Source: Lactifluus volemus
Lineage: Eukaryota > Basidiomycota > Agaricomycetes > Russulales > Russulaceae
Length of the DNA stretch: 64,000 bases
Assembly (NCBI GenBank): GCA_022376515.1
Contig: WTXI01000002.1
Coordinates: 1,178,001-1,242,000, forward strand
Direction: 5' to 3'
Part shown: positions 1-12,101 of the stretch, piece after piece
Numbering within the stretch: position 1 is the stretch's first letter
Layout of the letters: every line of letters begins with the position of its first letter
Notes under the pieces: model-generated
What the model saw: the letters and a program-made list of their open reading frames with translations, nothing else
The model's database searches: none
Told to the model about the DNA's origin: nothing
Translations under genes and position numbers: made by a program

Positions 1-2119
1 GTCGTGTCACCGCCACAGGAGACTGTCTGCTCTTCACCTTCCCAAACCCTTAGCGTGCTTTCGTCGCCCTCGACTCCTACCTCTTCGCTCGTAGCGGTAT
101 CAGATGCTGGGCCTATGGCGTCCTCAAGTTCTAGTTCGTTCCCCACCACAATACCTACTCGGACCCGGAGGACGTCAACATTTCGGCATATCCCTTCTCG
201 TTCTACAGTTACACCTGTAATTCCCTCTCCTTTGAGTCCGGGGGGTCATTCGCGTACAGTATCCCTTACATCACGGCACGTTGATCCAAGCAAGCCATCT
301 AGACCTCATAGTCATTTCTCTACTCTTACCCTCGGCCAATCGTCTCAGGTAGAACCTTCCCAGGCTGTGGGAAGTACTCAACCTCAGAATGGTGCAAGTC
401 AGCCTGGTCGACGTGCGGCAACCGAGGTAGTAGATCAACGTGTACATGTAGGGCCGCCTGTACCTATTCACAAGACCCCGTCATCGTCATCGTCGCCCTC
501 TCATACTCCCGCTGTAAATTCACCCATTACATCGCCGTCGCCTTCGTCCACACATGCCAGTACCTCCGTGCGGTCTTTGGCTCCTTACCGCCCAGGGTTT
601 CAGCCCAAAGGCGTGTATCGACCTATTACTGACGAGTTTCTTGAAGTACGCCAATCTCGCCGCGACAGCGGGCGCATAGAGCAAACGCGCTTGGAACGCC
701 GTCTCGAGAAGTTGATAAATCTTCACTTCGGGGATGACATAGATCAGAAAGTAACCATGCGCCCGAAACAAGCGAGGAGGATGTCGTCAATATGGGAAAT
801 AGACCTCAAAAGTATGGGACCAAGCGATCTTTGGCGAGGTGTCGTTCAGAATCAGGTCACATCTGGAAGCAAGGCAGATATTCGAGGTTTGTCTTGCTGT
901 TTTTGCGTTTTTTTGAATGAATTTTGACTGCTGTCACATTTTTGGTTAGCCGCCGAACAGAGCATAACACCCTGGCAGAGTGATGCTGACGTTTCTCAAT
1001 GCCCTCTGTGCACGTACGTCATTCGCTTAATGCCCTCTGGCTGGCCCTCTAACTTACCCGTGTTCGTTAGAGCATCGTTCCATCCGATAACAAACCGCAA
1101 GCATCACTGCCGCCTATGTGGCAAGATTATATGTTCCTTGCCTATCAAACACCCACAACGACCTGTCACTTGTTCGCTACTTTTTGTCGCCGATCCAAAG
1201 ACGGGCCTGATAGAGGAGGTTAGCGAAGGAGTCGACTACGGTGTCCGCCGCCGGACTTTTAGTTCAGCAGGTCATGGCGCTAGTAGAAATGGGGTCAACC
1301 CAGAAGAGAAATTTTTGAGAGGTGTTAGGATTTGCCGTGACTGCCGCCCGGCGTTATTGTAAGAGCATCTCAAGTCTCGCAGCGACGTCCCTTGATTTTC
1401 TCTGGTCCAGACGCAAGCAGTACGCGCTAGACAGAATAAGGCTGCCGACATTCTCGAAACTGTATGATGTGTTCATAAGTTTGGAGAAAGAGATCGAGGA
1501 CGCCCTGCCCCAATTTCAAGAGCTCCTACTGACTCTCAGGTGCGTTGTTCGTTTCCGCATACCCAAGACCACTACAGGTGACCATTCCAAGTAGTTCTGA
1601 CGCTCGCCCGACCACTGAAGCGTCTATGGCGAGAAAGCGATTGTTGGATGCTTTTGCCCAATATGACGCTCTCGCGAAGCGAATTCGAAGCCTTCCTACA
1701 TCAGGTCCTGGAAGTTCTCAGGACAGGGTCCTGGCTGCTGTGCACACCAGAGCTAATATTTTTTTACAAAGACACATGTTCCCTTTGCAGGTGAGCTCTA
1801 GGAGTAACGCTGTGGAGTAGATCTTGTTGACGTGAATGAGGTAGTCACTCCCGAGCCCTCCAAATCGTCATCTTCACAAACTACACCAATCGATAGTCCG
1901 GTCATTGATCTTGACTCCAAGCTCGCACATGCCCTTCAGCCCTTGCTCGAGCAAGAAGCCCTCCTGGAGTCCTTCGTCGAAGAGGCCAAAGCACACCGCA
2001 AGTTTGAGGATGCAAGGACTTTAAAGAGTAACTTGCATGAGATTCGAGCCGAAATCGACAAGCTCGTCGTGAGTGCGCCTGAGGACTCAGAAGGACCTAC
2101 CCTACCCCACTCAAGATGA
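1..2119 (+). CDS. PEP7: Pep7/Vac1-like FYVE-finger endosomal fusion protein, 5' partial
   Basis: The frame is open to the first base, so the true start lies left of the window. The N-terminal 200-plus residues are Ser/Pro/Thr-rich and look disordered. A FYVE zinc finger follows, assembled across an intron at about 1013-1070: a Trp and CPLC pair, the signature RKHHCRLCG, then a Cys pair in CRDC. The C-terminal exon (about 1836-2119) holds a short helical segment beginning ALQPLLEQE that resembles the Rab-binding helices of Pep7/rabenosyn-5. In this family the FYVE finger binds phosphatidylinositol 3-phosphate on endosomes, and the protein links a Rab5-type GTPase to SNARE-mediated fusion on the vacuolar route. 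At least four introns are needed. The last junction is ambiguous: the donor after MFPLQ is phase 0, and the best-fitting in-frame acceptor is an atypical CGAG near 1859. Confidence 0.8.
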
Positions 2120-4151
2120 GGGAACAGGAAGACGGAATTGCTCTGCGGGATATCTACTGAGAAAATACGTGCTCTCTGTAGGTGTATTAGGCGGTGTATT
2201 AAGGAGACGGCATGTCGTGGGTATATTTGTATCAAAGTGATGGCCGCCCGGGTTCAAATGAGAAGCTACCCAACAGGTGGAGACAGCAAACACCTGCACC
2301 CCGACTTGGTAATCATCACGGGACAACTACTTTCCGTTCCATGACCTGTGCCCAGCCGTTGACTGTTCTATACCTACGTGTACGATCCAGCCAGGAAGGA
2401 CCATCGAGAGTCGTTTATAATGTACCTTCAAAGTCATGAAACACGCTCGCAACTACTGCACGAAGATTGAAGATCTTTCTTCATCAATAGGTTTATCGTC
2501 CATTGTGATCCGGTGATTAGTGTATTTGATCATTTCGAGGGCAAAGCTAGTTTTGTGTCCATCTAATGTATGGTTGTATATTTCCCCATGAGGTTTGGAA
2601 GAAACATGGAAGAAGTTTCTTGCTGAGGGTGGTGACGCAAGAGCGAATCGGCAATCCACGAACCTCTTCATCATCCTGGACACTACGACCCTGACCGAGT
2701 TGCGTTCGGACTTTCGACGTTGTGTCGAAATAGCTTCTCCTAAGGGTTTAATACAGTTGGTGATCGAGCAGCCTAACAAAGTCTTCTATGCATAGAGCAC
2801 TGTGTATAGCTGATCAAACTAGTAGTATGGCTTACAAAGTCCCAAAAAAATGTGAAGGTTATGGCCAAGTTTTGCATCTGCAACAAAGGGGAATGAGCAG
2901 CTAAGTCTCCTGATGGGCGACATATGTTGGCCTATCATCCATGTATCGGAAGCTACCAAGCATCGAGTTCATTTCTTGGCCAGGCAGCCACGAAGGTCCG
3001 TGCTACTAGTACTCCCTTCGTTAAGGCCTAGTAGAGCATATTACGGGCTTGAACAGGTTTTCGACCAGCGCAGGGCCTTTCGAAGGATACACACGTAGAT
3101 CGGGCATAGAGAAACGTGCTGAACTCAAGGGAATAACGTAGATTGCGCCGCCGGTATCATCCTGGACGAATGGTGGATCTTTCTGAGCGATCTGAGTCTA
3201 GGTGCGGAGAAAGTCTGCTCAATGATTGCCAGTTCCAACAACAATGGCACAAAGCACTGGGTTAGGGGAGGAGATATACAAACACAATTGGACAAGCTGG
3301 ACGGACCTTTGAAATCTACTCACTCTTGTGAGGACTTCGGACCGCAGACAGAACTTAAGCAAAATGTAAAAGTAAAATAGCTCCTCGGGGCCGAGGATTG
3401 TGCTGCACGTCCCAACTTATATGCTGGGTAGCGAAAAGTCTATATTGTTTGTGGCTAGAAATCTGATTGGATAAATGCGATGATACGAAAAAAGAGAACA
3501 CTGACTTGGTCCAAAGGAAAAACGCTGAAGTACAGATGAAGGTATCGTACTATTTACTGTATGTGTTCCCGACTCAGGATAGTATGGGACGGCAAGGGAA
3601 GATGGTGATCATATACGCAGTAATCAAGCGTCTGCAGGTGGGCTACACATGGCCACATGGGGCGTGAGCTAGTCTGTGTGGCAATATCTCGGTCTGTCTT
3701 GTGTCGTCATGCAAGTATATGATCAGTGAGAGACATCTCTACTTTGAATGGTACAAAATGCACATTGCCATTGTTGGCTTCCCTCTATCCCCCTCGCATA
3801 CTTTCTACCCGCTCTCAGTTACCTACCTCATGCCCCCACAAGCAGATGCAATAAATGCTGACTGCTGGCTGAAGTGTTGCTATCCTCACAGTGATGTATG
3901 TTCCTTGCTTGCCGTTTCCATACTCTGCATCTTCGCCATCATGCGAATAAGAAAACCGCGTTCGGTGGGAACCGGCCGAGGACAGGGTGGGAGTGAACAA
4001 GATTAGATGAACAGGCAGGCATGCCGAGGATACGCTGAGGTAGTCATTGATGTACATCACTGTTTTCACCGGGTAGGCAAGGAGTGCCATACGAGAAGGG
4101 GCTACAGGATCAGATAACGTGAAGGCCATATTCCGTAGCTGTGATCTTGAG
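2120..4151. other. 2 kb gap without a recognisable gene
   Basis: This stretch lies between the 3' ends of the FYVE gene and the Sog2-like gene, which converge. Only short unconnected open frames occur (the longest are 101-108 codons on either strand), and none shows a domain, a consistent splice pattern or a motif I recognise. It is large for a window where most gaps are 100-500 bp. It may hold untranslated regions, a non-coding RNA or a decayed gene. Confidence 0.5.
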
Positions 4152-7100
4152 TCATCGCGGGGTCGGAATCTGAAATGTCTGGTGGGGTGATGCGCTATGT
4201 GGCATCTCCCTAGCAGGAGGCAGGACAAGTTTCGACGTAGCAGCCTGCACGCTGTGCGACCGCATGAAGTTTGTACCAAGATTTAGATCATCAGAGGCGG
4301 TCCCAATCACAGCACTATTGCTGGAGAGGCCGTTTACTAGAGGAGTGTATGGTCGAGGGGTGGACGGGCTGGCAAAGGACGAGACATGCAATAAAATGAC
4401 AAATTCTTCGGTGGCATTAGTGAGTGTGACCATGTTGGCGCGCAAGGTGGCGGATAAAGGATGAGAATCAACATAGGACTTGACGTTAGTGGAAAGATGA
4501 ACTACAAGCTGAACCAGTAGACGAGAAGGTTGAGCTTCTCAATTGTATGGACACGTCAACCAAACTCACCTTAACGAAGAGGTGTGCATCGTTTCGGAAG
4601 GATTTTCTGTCGACATAAGTGCCGTCCTGCAGCTGCGAGATGTCGGTTTTCAATTGTTCAGTCACGTTCTGGGCTTTGACAAGTGTTTCCCTGATGTCTT
4701 CCCGTTGTTCGGGCAGGTCAGCGAGGATGCTGTCCATCATCGTCCATACGGGTGGCGCAGCCTCTACCGCCTTGCTCATAGCATCGATCGCCTCTCTATC
4801 TACCAGGCTATCAAGTGTACTTGGGGTGTCTGTTGGCAGCCGACCCGTGACGGAGGTCGAGGAGCTCGCCGGGGATTCCATCAAAGAAGATGAAGATGAA
4901 GATCCCTGCCTTGAATGAGCATCATGAGATTGCGATCCTTTTTTCAGGACCGGAGCCGGGGATGAGCCACCCTGTAACGGTAATATACCAGGGTGGCGTC
5001 GAGTGAATCGGAGTGTAGGTGTCTCTGCAGCCGACCCAGACGCGACGCCCTTTTGCATGATCATGGATTCATCCGAGGCGGCCATGGACCGACCGATTTC
5101 GACGTCCTTGGAACTGAAGGATCCCGCGTGACGCCGAGCGATATGGGTTCGTTCGGGAGGTCCGGGGCTGTCCGGTCGGGAAAGGAAAGGGGCGTGGGGA
5201 GCTACGGGGGTCGGTGGGATAATCAGCGGTGCAGGGTAAGTGAGAGTCTGGCCGCTTGGCCGCGTCTTTGTCGTAGGTGGTGGCCGATGATCCCGGAGAA
5301 GGGGCTCAATGGTCTCGAGATGTGGGACCATTGATTGCCATGCATTGGAAATCTCTGCGGTGGCACCATAAAGTACCAACAGCATCTGCCTCGTGTACCG
5401 AACATCGTCCTGAGTGGCCAGCACCTTTAGCTGAAGGGCGAGAACTCCGACAGCTTTACCAAAGATAACCAAGGTGTCTTTACAACTCTCGATTACACCC
5501 CTGCAGACTGAAGGTGATGGTTGTATGCGACGACTCGTTGAATCAAAACGGTCCAATGCGTGGATGAGCTGGGTTATATACATGCTTGCAGGGTCAAGTA
5601 CTTTCAATAGTACTGACGCCAGGCGCTCATCGATTGCATACACCGTGTAGTGTTGAAGTGCCTGGTAGACCTGTGACACTGCGAAAAGGATTCCGCGGGC
5701 AGCATCCATAAGCCGTAGGAGAGAGTCAGGTATGGTTTTAAAAGTGGTGGAAGACTGCAATACGGAAAAGCGGCGGAAATAGGAATGTCGCTCGTCGTCC
5801 ATTGTAGGAGCCGGGCGGGTCGGGGAGATGGGGGAAGAGGTGAGATCTCCAGGAACGAAAACCGGGCGGGAGCTGACAGGTACACTATCGGAGGAACTCG
5901 AAGAGTCTTGGTGGCGGGACGAATGGGAAGGGAGCAACTGGTCAACAGACCGATTGACAGTAGAGGCGTTCCATATTGGGGTTGTAGGTGATCTTGTGGG
6001 TTTGTCCTGACTTGGAGGCTTGGTCCGTCTTAGATCTGGCAGGCTCTTCTTCGAGAGGAGGTTTGCCCGCCCGGAAATTCTGCTAGATCCGGCATAAGAT
6101 GCAGTGCGGACGTGGAAGAGGGTGTCAGAAATGGGCTTCAACATGTCATCATCGGTGAATGAGTCAGTGAATTCATCGGGAATTGGTGGATATGTGTCCA
6201 GTGAGCGAGATGGCGATGAAGTCAGACCACTGAGGGAAGGGGGGTCGAAAGAAAGGGGCGAAGGCTCTTTAAAATGAGAAGAACGTGGGTCAGACGGTTG
6301 CACCGTAGAGATTTCAGAGTAAGCCGAGGTCGCTGACGAGGTAGAGAAGGATCGTGAATGATGAGTCGAGCTGTCTTGGAAGTTGATTTCTTGACTTGCA
6401 GATGTTGCGAAGTCAGTTCTGAGAGGAGTGAACACACGACGCGTCATACATAGAACGAACCTACCGTCGAGGTTCTGGCCCCGGTTCCTCGCGCAGGGCA
6501 GAGTCATTTAATAGGTTACGTTGTTCAGAAGGGGCATTATCCTCCACCCATTGTTGGAATGACTTGACGAAGTCCTTCGGTGCGGAATGCGCTTCCATGA
6601 AGCTCTTGGGGGGCCATTCCCAAGGATTTTGTTCTGCTCGAAGTATGGAAAGACGAGTGAACTTGACCAAGTAAGGTGGCAATCTAGTGATTTTATTCTT
6701 GTAAAATGAGAACACCTGAATGATTACAAGGATGTAAGGGCGAAGTCGAGATCACAAAACAGAACACACCCGAAGATTGACCAGGGACCCAGGTTGGGTA
6801 GGTAATCGCTTGACCTTATTACGACCAATATCTAGAATCTCAAGCGAAGGCATGACGGTGAGCTTGATAAGATGCGGTGTCAATTGTGGGTTGATAACTT
6901 CCCAGATGAACAGTTGGTGAGCTCACGACGTCAGGGAACACGATAAGGCAGTTATTTTTCAAGTTGAGGTAACGAAGGCGAGATAGTAACGCGAAAGCCG
7001 TGGGTAACGTGGCCAGACGATTAGAAGCTAATGTAACCCTAAGAGTTAGAGAAATGGGGAAATGGGTCTGTGCAAAGTTGATGACATGGAAGTGAAGGCA

Positions 7101-7359
7101 AGGCACACCTCAGCACGGAACTCTCATCTTCCATCGAATCCTCACGTCCAATTGTAGCGAGCTGTTCCGCACCGTATTCGCCCACGTCTGTCAAGCCCTT
7201 ATGACTGAAGTCCAAAGTCGCGCCGCTGTCTTCGGACTTCAATAAAGCCTCAGATATGTGAATATGGTTAATGGAAGTCGGAAAGATGGGCGACGAAAGA
7301 CCTCGATGATGTAGAGAGAAATCGTTTGGGATTTGAGCGTCCACGCTGTCTGAGTCCAT
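4152..7359 (-). CDS. SOG2: Sog2-like leucine-rich-repeat protein of the RAM network
   Basis: The start is the ATG opening MDSDSVDAQ. The first exons encode leucine-rich repeats (LASNRLATLPTAF, LRYLNLKNNCL, then NKITRLPPYLVKFTRL). A long Ser/Pro-rich central region follows, then a predicted helical C-terminal region. The big exon (about 4570-6507) ends at AHLFVK, where a GTGAGT donor begins a 61 bp intron; the acceptor TTCAG rejoins the frame at LVVHLST, extending the protein to a stop at 4152. Sog2 proteins act in the RAM/MOR kinase pathway (Cbk1/Orb6), which controls polarised growth and cell separation. The LRR-plus-long-tail layout and the C-terminal segment with TLTNATEEFV support this over a generic LRR protein. 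The reading frames are intact. It is divergent from SPB4 with 120 bp between start codons. Confidence 0.82.
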
Positions 7360-7479
7360 GCAGACTCGGGGCCAGCAAGGGAGGTGTCGACGAGCGAGGA
7401 GGCGATTCAAATAAAAACAATTTCTCGGTCCCTTTATCATCCATCCTCTCGTAATCGGGCCGGTCATTGTTCCCCCTTC
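7360..7479. promoter_or_regulatory. Shared divergent promoter, SOG2/SPB4
   Basis: Only 120 bp separate the two start codons, so both genes must take their core promoters from this stretch or from each other's 5' exon. I see no clear TATA box. An AT-rich patch at about 7408-7421 is the only obvious low-GC element. Confidence 0.5.
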
Positions 7480-9931
7480 ATGTCTCCTACCATACCTGCT
7501 TGCGCTGGTTCATGGTCTTCTTTGCCTGTACCATTAACAGAATGGGTGTAAGTAAAATAAAAATAAAAATAACAACTCACGCCCCTCCTAACATTCATCT
7601 CCTCAGCCTCGACACCATTCAGTCAATGGGACATAGTCAAATGACACCCGTCCAGGCTTCTACTATCCCATTATTCATGCAGAATAAGGATGTCGTAGTT
7701 GAAGCTGTCACAGGCTCAGGGAAGACCTTGGCATTTGTGATACCCATTCTTGAGCGTATTATCAGGAGAGAGAAAAGTTTCAAGCGGAATGAAATCGGCG
7801 CCTTGATCATTAGTCCAACAAGGTGATCTTTACTCCGTATCTTTCAGAGTCAGACTCGTTCAATAGTCGAAGTTGCTTAGGGAGTTAGCATCACAGATTC
7901 ACTCAGTTTTTACCACCTTTCTCTCCTCCCAATCTTTAGCTACGCTTCCCGACGTAGATGGTGACCCTTCCCAGGCGCCGTCAAACCACGGTCTTCCTCC
8001 TGCCCTTCTCCTCGTCTCTTCATCCCAATCTTCTCCCGCTCAGGATGTGGAACGCTTCCTTTCGCAGGGGTCGGACATCGTAATTGGTACTCCTGGTCGC
8101 GTGGAAGAATTTTTACTCGGGAATGGGAAAGCCTCTGTCAGCACAAAGGAGCTAGAAGTGCTTGTTCTTGATGAAGCAGATCGGCAAGTAGTCATGTCAA
8201 CGTGGTACCTAGTATATAGCTTATTCGACAGCGTCACTCAGATTACTTGACTTAGGCTTTCAGCAAAGCCTAACCAAAATTTTATCTCGACTACCCAAGC
8301 AAAGGAGGACAGGTTTATTCAGCGCAACAATGACAGATGCAGATGCCATGTCAGAGCTCGTTAGAGCCGGCTTGCGGAACCCTGCTCGTATCGTTGTCAA
8401 AGTACAATCCAAACGACCAACAGCCGTGAATAATGATCCGGGAGATGAGATGAATGACCGCCGGATTCCCTCGGGGTGTGTTCATCACATCCTATTGATC
8501 CCGTTTTGACTCTTATCTTTCGCGTGTCCTAGTCTAAGGATATTTGGAGTCATGTGCGATGCTTCCGAAAAGTTGGTCCAACTTACTCGCATCATATCAC
8601 ACGAGACGCGACAATATCAAGCGACACGGCTCATTCTATATTTCGCGACTGGCGCGTCTGTTGATTACTTCTATAAAGTGTGTTTCGGCTTTCATCTCTC
8701 CCGCTATTTTCTCACACTCAGCGCCGCAGATGTTACCCCTTTTTTTGCCAGAAACCGTCCAGTTATTCTCACTTCACGGTCATCTTCCACCCTCAGCGCG
8801 GACACGGACATTGAGTTCATTCGCAAATTCTAGTTCCACCGTGGCGGCGCCTTCCTTGCTTTTGGCTACTGATGTTGCCGCTCGAGGTTTAGATATCCCA
8901 GACGTGGATGCTGTTTTGCAGTTTGATCCACCTACAGATGCCAAGGCGTTTTCTCATCGCTGCGGCCGCACGGCGCGTGCCGGAAAACACGGTCGCGCGT
9001 GGGTTCTTCTGGTCGGCGAAGAGCATCAATATCTTGGTGATACACGCATATATCCTGTGTAATGCTTGGGTGGCTGATGGCAATTTCAAGATTTCCTTTC
9101 TGTTCGCAAAATACCTGTGAAGAGTCATGAGCGCTTGCGCGACCATGGCATAGCAGCTACTTCCAATAGCGAGCCAGAGGCGCAGACCGTGTCTGCGTAT
9201 CTTGATACGATACGGAAATATCTTCTGCAGGACAGAGCCCTTCACGATATGGTTCTCCTCACTTTTTTACTCTTTCCACATTTCATCTAATCACCATAAA
9301 TCATAGGCAATGAAGGCTTTTGTCTCATTCGTCCGGGCTTATAGTAAACACGAAGCCTCTTATATATTCAGACTGAAAAGTCTCAATCTCGCTGGCGTTG
9401 CCGAGAGCTACGGACTTCTCCGTCTTCCTCGAATGCCGGAATTGAAGGGTATTGAGACATCACATTGGCGTGATGCCGATATCGAGGTAAGATATGAGAC
9501 CGGCAGGGGCATTCATCTGTCGTTCTAACCGTTCGTTATAGTGGGATACTTACTCTTACGCTGACAATGCTCAAGAAGCCAAGCGCGTGAAATCCTCCGG
9601 CGCGCAAGTCCAGCGATCCGGTGGCTCGAAGTTCACTGGAAAAAACAATCACATCATTCCATGGAGCAAGCATCTTGCCAAGAAAGATGCAAAAGAGAAA
9701 AGACGCGCACAAAAGGCAAAGAAAAGGATATGGTTGGCATCCATACGGCCAGACGAACGGCATACGGGCACCAAAAGGATCCGGACCGATAATGAAGAGA
9801 AGATGGATGGTTCAACCGAGGGTGAAGACGAATGGGCATCATTGGCAGAAGAGGAGCGACTCGCAAAGAAACTGAAGAAGGGCAAGATTAGTCAGGCTGA
9901 GTTTGACGCGACGACATTCACCGACCTCTAG
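7480..9931 (+). CDS. SPB4: ATP-dependent rRNA helicase Spb4 (DDX55 type)
   Basis: DEAD-box RNA helicase of 60S ribosomal subunit assembly, expected in the nucleolus. The start is the ATG at 7480 ([15 protein letters not shown]); its short first exon ends at a GTAAGT and is joined by CTCAG to LDTIQSMG, which gives the Q motif [10 protein letters not shown]. In order the exons show VTGSGKT (motif I), PTRELASQI across an intron, [34 protein letters not shown] and [10 protein letters not shown]. The C-terminal extension is Lys-rich with repeated KK and AKK patches, as expected for Spb4, and ends ATTFTDL. The [15 protein letters not shown] segment after the helicase core is typical of the Spb4/Dbp10-like group. 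At least seven short introns are present and all frames join cleanly. Confidence 0.93.
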
Positions 9932-12101
9932 AAAGCGTTGGCTCACGTCGTTGCCACCGTTTTACCATGAGAACTTGTATCCGTTCTCTCAAGCATCTCC
10001 ACTCTCCGATTACGTCGCGAACTTACTCGGAATGTCATCTGTCTCACTCATCCTCCCTGCAATCGTGAGAGACCAGCTGCCAAGCATAACACGTTTCTAT
10101 TCATCCCATCCGCGGATATGAAGAGATTTTCGCCTTTATTGAAACGTAGGCTCGATGCGAGAATCGCCCTCCTCGCGCCTTGTACTGCGCAGAGCTTTTA
10201 GACCACAACGTAGCATATCTCGTGGTCCTCCAAAAGTGACAACTGGTCTCCGGCAGCCAGACTTACATTCACTGATTTCCCGACACACGAGCGAAATATA
10301 AACTCGTTTCCTCGGACACATGTATGGAAGCAAGACTTGGCTTTTTAGAGGCGACTTCAGCAATGTGTGTACGAAGCGAACAATTACGGGCAGTTTCCCT
10401 CAGAGCCTTTCCCGTCCGTCGTTCGCCACAGTAACGGTGGAAGGCGTGGGACTCAAATGCTCGATCTCCAAGTCTCCAGACAACTGGGTGATCTAATTAA
10501 ATTCTGTATAATATTGCCAACGAGAGACATCTCTACAATTAAAATCGGCTATACAACCAAAGAAGCTATGTAATCTATTCGGGCGGGCGTATATGAGGCC
10601 AGGTGCCAACAGCGAAGGGCGGCGCGCATGCATCCACCGCGGCGGAAAGGGCGTCGGGTTCTGTGCGCGGCTGACCTATGCATCGCAATCGGCACTTATC
10701 CCTAACAACACCAATACTTTGCTCTTTCTCAGGTCGCTTGCGTTTTGAAGCCTTTTGGCCGTTTCTGTCCAGGACTTCTGATTGGGTCCGATTACGTCCT
10801 TGTGACAGTAAAGGGTGAGTTGAGGTGATCGTCGTCGACTGCATGCCCTCATGATCAGTGGTTTTTTTTTAGTCCGATTGACATCAGTAAGCGTGATGAA
10901 TTGTCGAGACTACCGTCAGGCGGACGGCACGTACCTCGATCAGATGAGTAAGGTTCGCTTACGTACGATCTCCCTTCTGCTGCAACATTTGTTTTACTGT
11001 ATGCACTCCCGGGAAATGCGCGACATGCGGATGTAGGTGATATTCGCCAAGCCAACTTCGTGATCATGACCGTTCTCATATCGTCCCAGAATGATTGGCG
11101 TGTGAGGATAATGTGTGACGATTGTCTTGCAACAGCAACGCGTTTTTTTTGGACTTGTACTACTGCCGCTCTCGGGGCACTTTTTTGTATTTTTTTTGAT
11201 AATTGCTTTTACCACCAGTCGGTTGGCGCGAACATACCGTAAACGCGCCTTGGCGTCCATAGAGTTTTCCCATCTAGAATTTTCGACCCGATGAACGCAA
11301 TCGCATGAGCAAGCTCTTCCTCGCTGCGCCACGCGTCAAAATTCAGCTAGATTACTCCACTCATGTGGGTCCATCAGGCTCTTTGATACCCTTTTTAAAT
11401 CCAAGTGACGAGATATGGGTGATGAAGGGTATTCTTTCAATTCGGAATGAACGGTGCTTGTACCCCTTCATGAAAGGCGGGCACAAACCCGACAAACCTC
11501 ATCGGACCCATGTCATGCACGATTGTTCTCAAGGAGGCTAGAAATACGAGGACGCTTGATATGATTACCGTGCCTCTCAGACACGCATCCCTGACTTCAT
11601 CAAGAAGAAAAAAAGACACTAGACGCGCTAATACTCGACTCTCAGGCTGAGGATGCTGAAATATTCTAAGAGTGCAAACTTGAACCAATGAGGAATGTGC
11701 CAGTGGATTGCTCGTCGACAGGACAGGACACAGGACACAGCTATGATTCAGTTGCGCGGGCTGGGCCAAATTCTGAGTCCCAGTCCATCACTCCCGCGGC
11801 TGTCGACACCATATTACAAATGCCCCCCGCGATCTGCAGCTGAGTGGAACCAAGGGTCCCAGTCGTTCAGATACACCTTTTTAATTAGTTATCAGCCTTT
11901 TGAAGGGACAACATTGCATTCTCCTGTGCGCTCTTAACAGTACCGCAGATGCAGATGACCCTATCACACGCATATATTCCCACGCTTTAATTAAGGAATG
12001 CGATGAGATTCTAGACATATGCAGGAACTACCTTACATCGACGCGTCATTACTTTTGATGTTAGCGAGTCCGAACCGGTATGGTGTATACAATTTACAGA
12101 C
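9932..12101. other. 2.2 kb gap without a recognisable gene
   Basis: This stretch lies between the convergent 3' ends of SPB4 and HSP70. Short open frames of 60-110 codons occur on both strands, but I could not assemble them into a protein with any familiar motif. I saw no tRNA-like B box or long inverted repeat by eye. A short A/T-rich patch around 11150-11210 is the only compositional feature. Confidence 0.5.

Noticed and set aside
2245..2275. tRNA-like B-box resemblance (GGTTCAAAT)
   Set aside because: No matching A box at the right distance and no cloverleaf could be folded by eye.
7467..7479. Open frame beginning upstream of the SPB4 ATG
   Set aside because: It starts at a non-ATG codon in another frame; the ATG at 7480 with the GTAAGT intron gives the correct Spb4 N-terminus.
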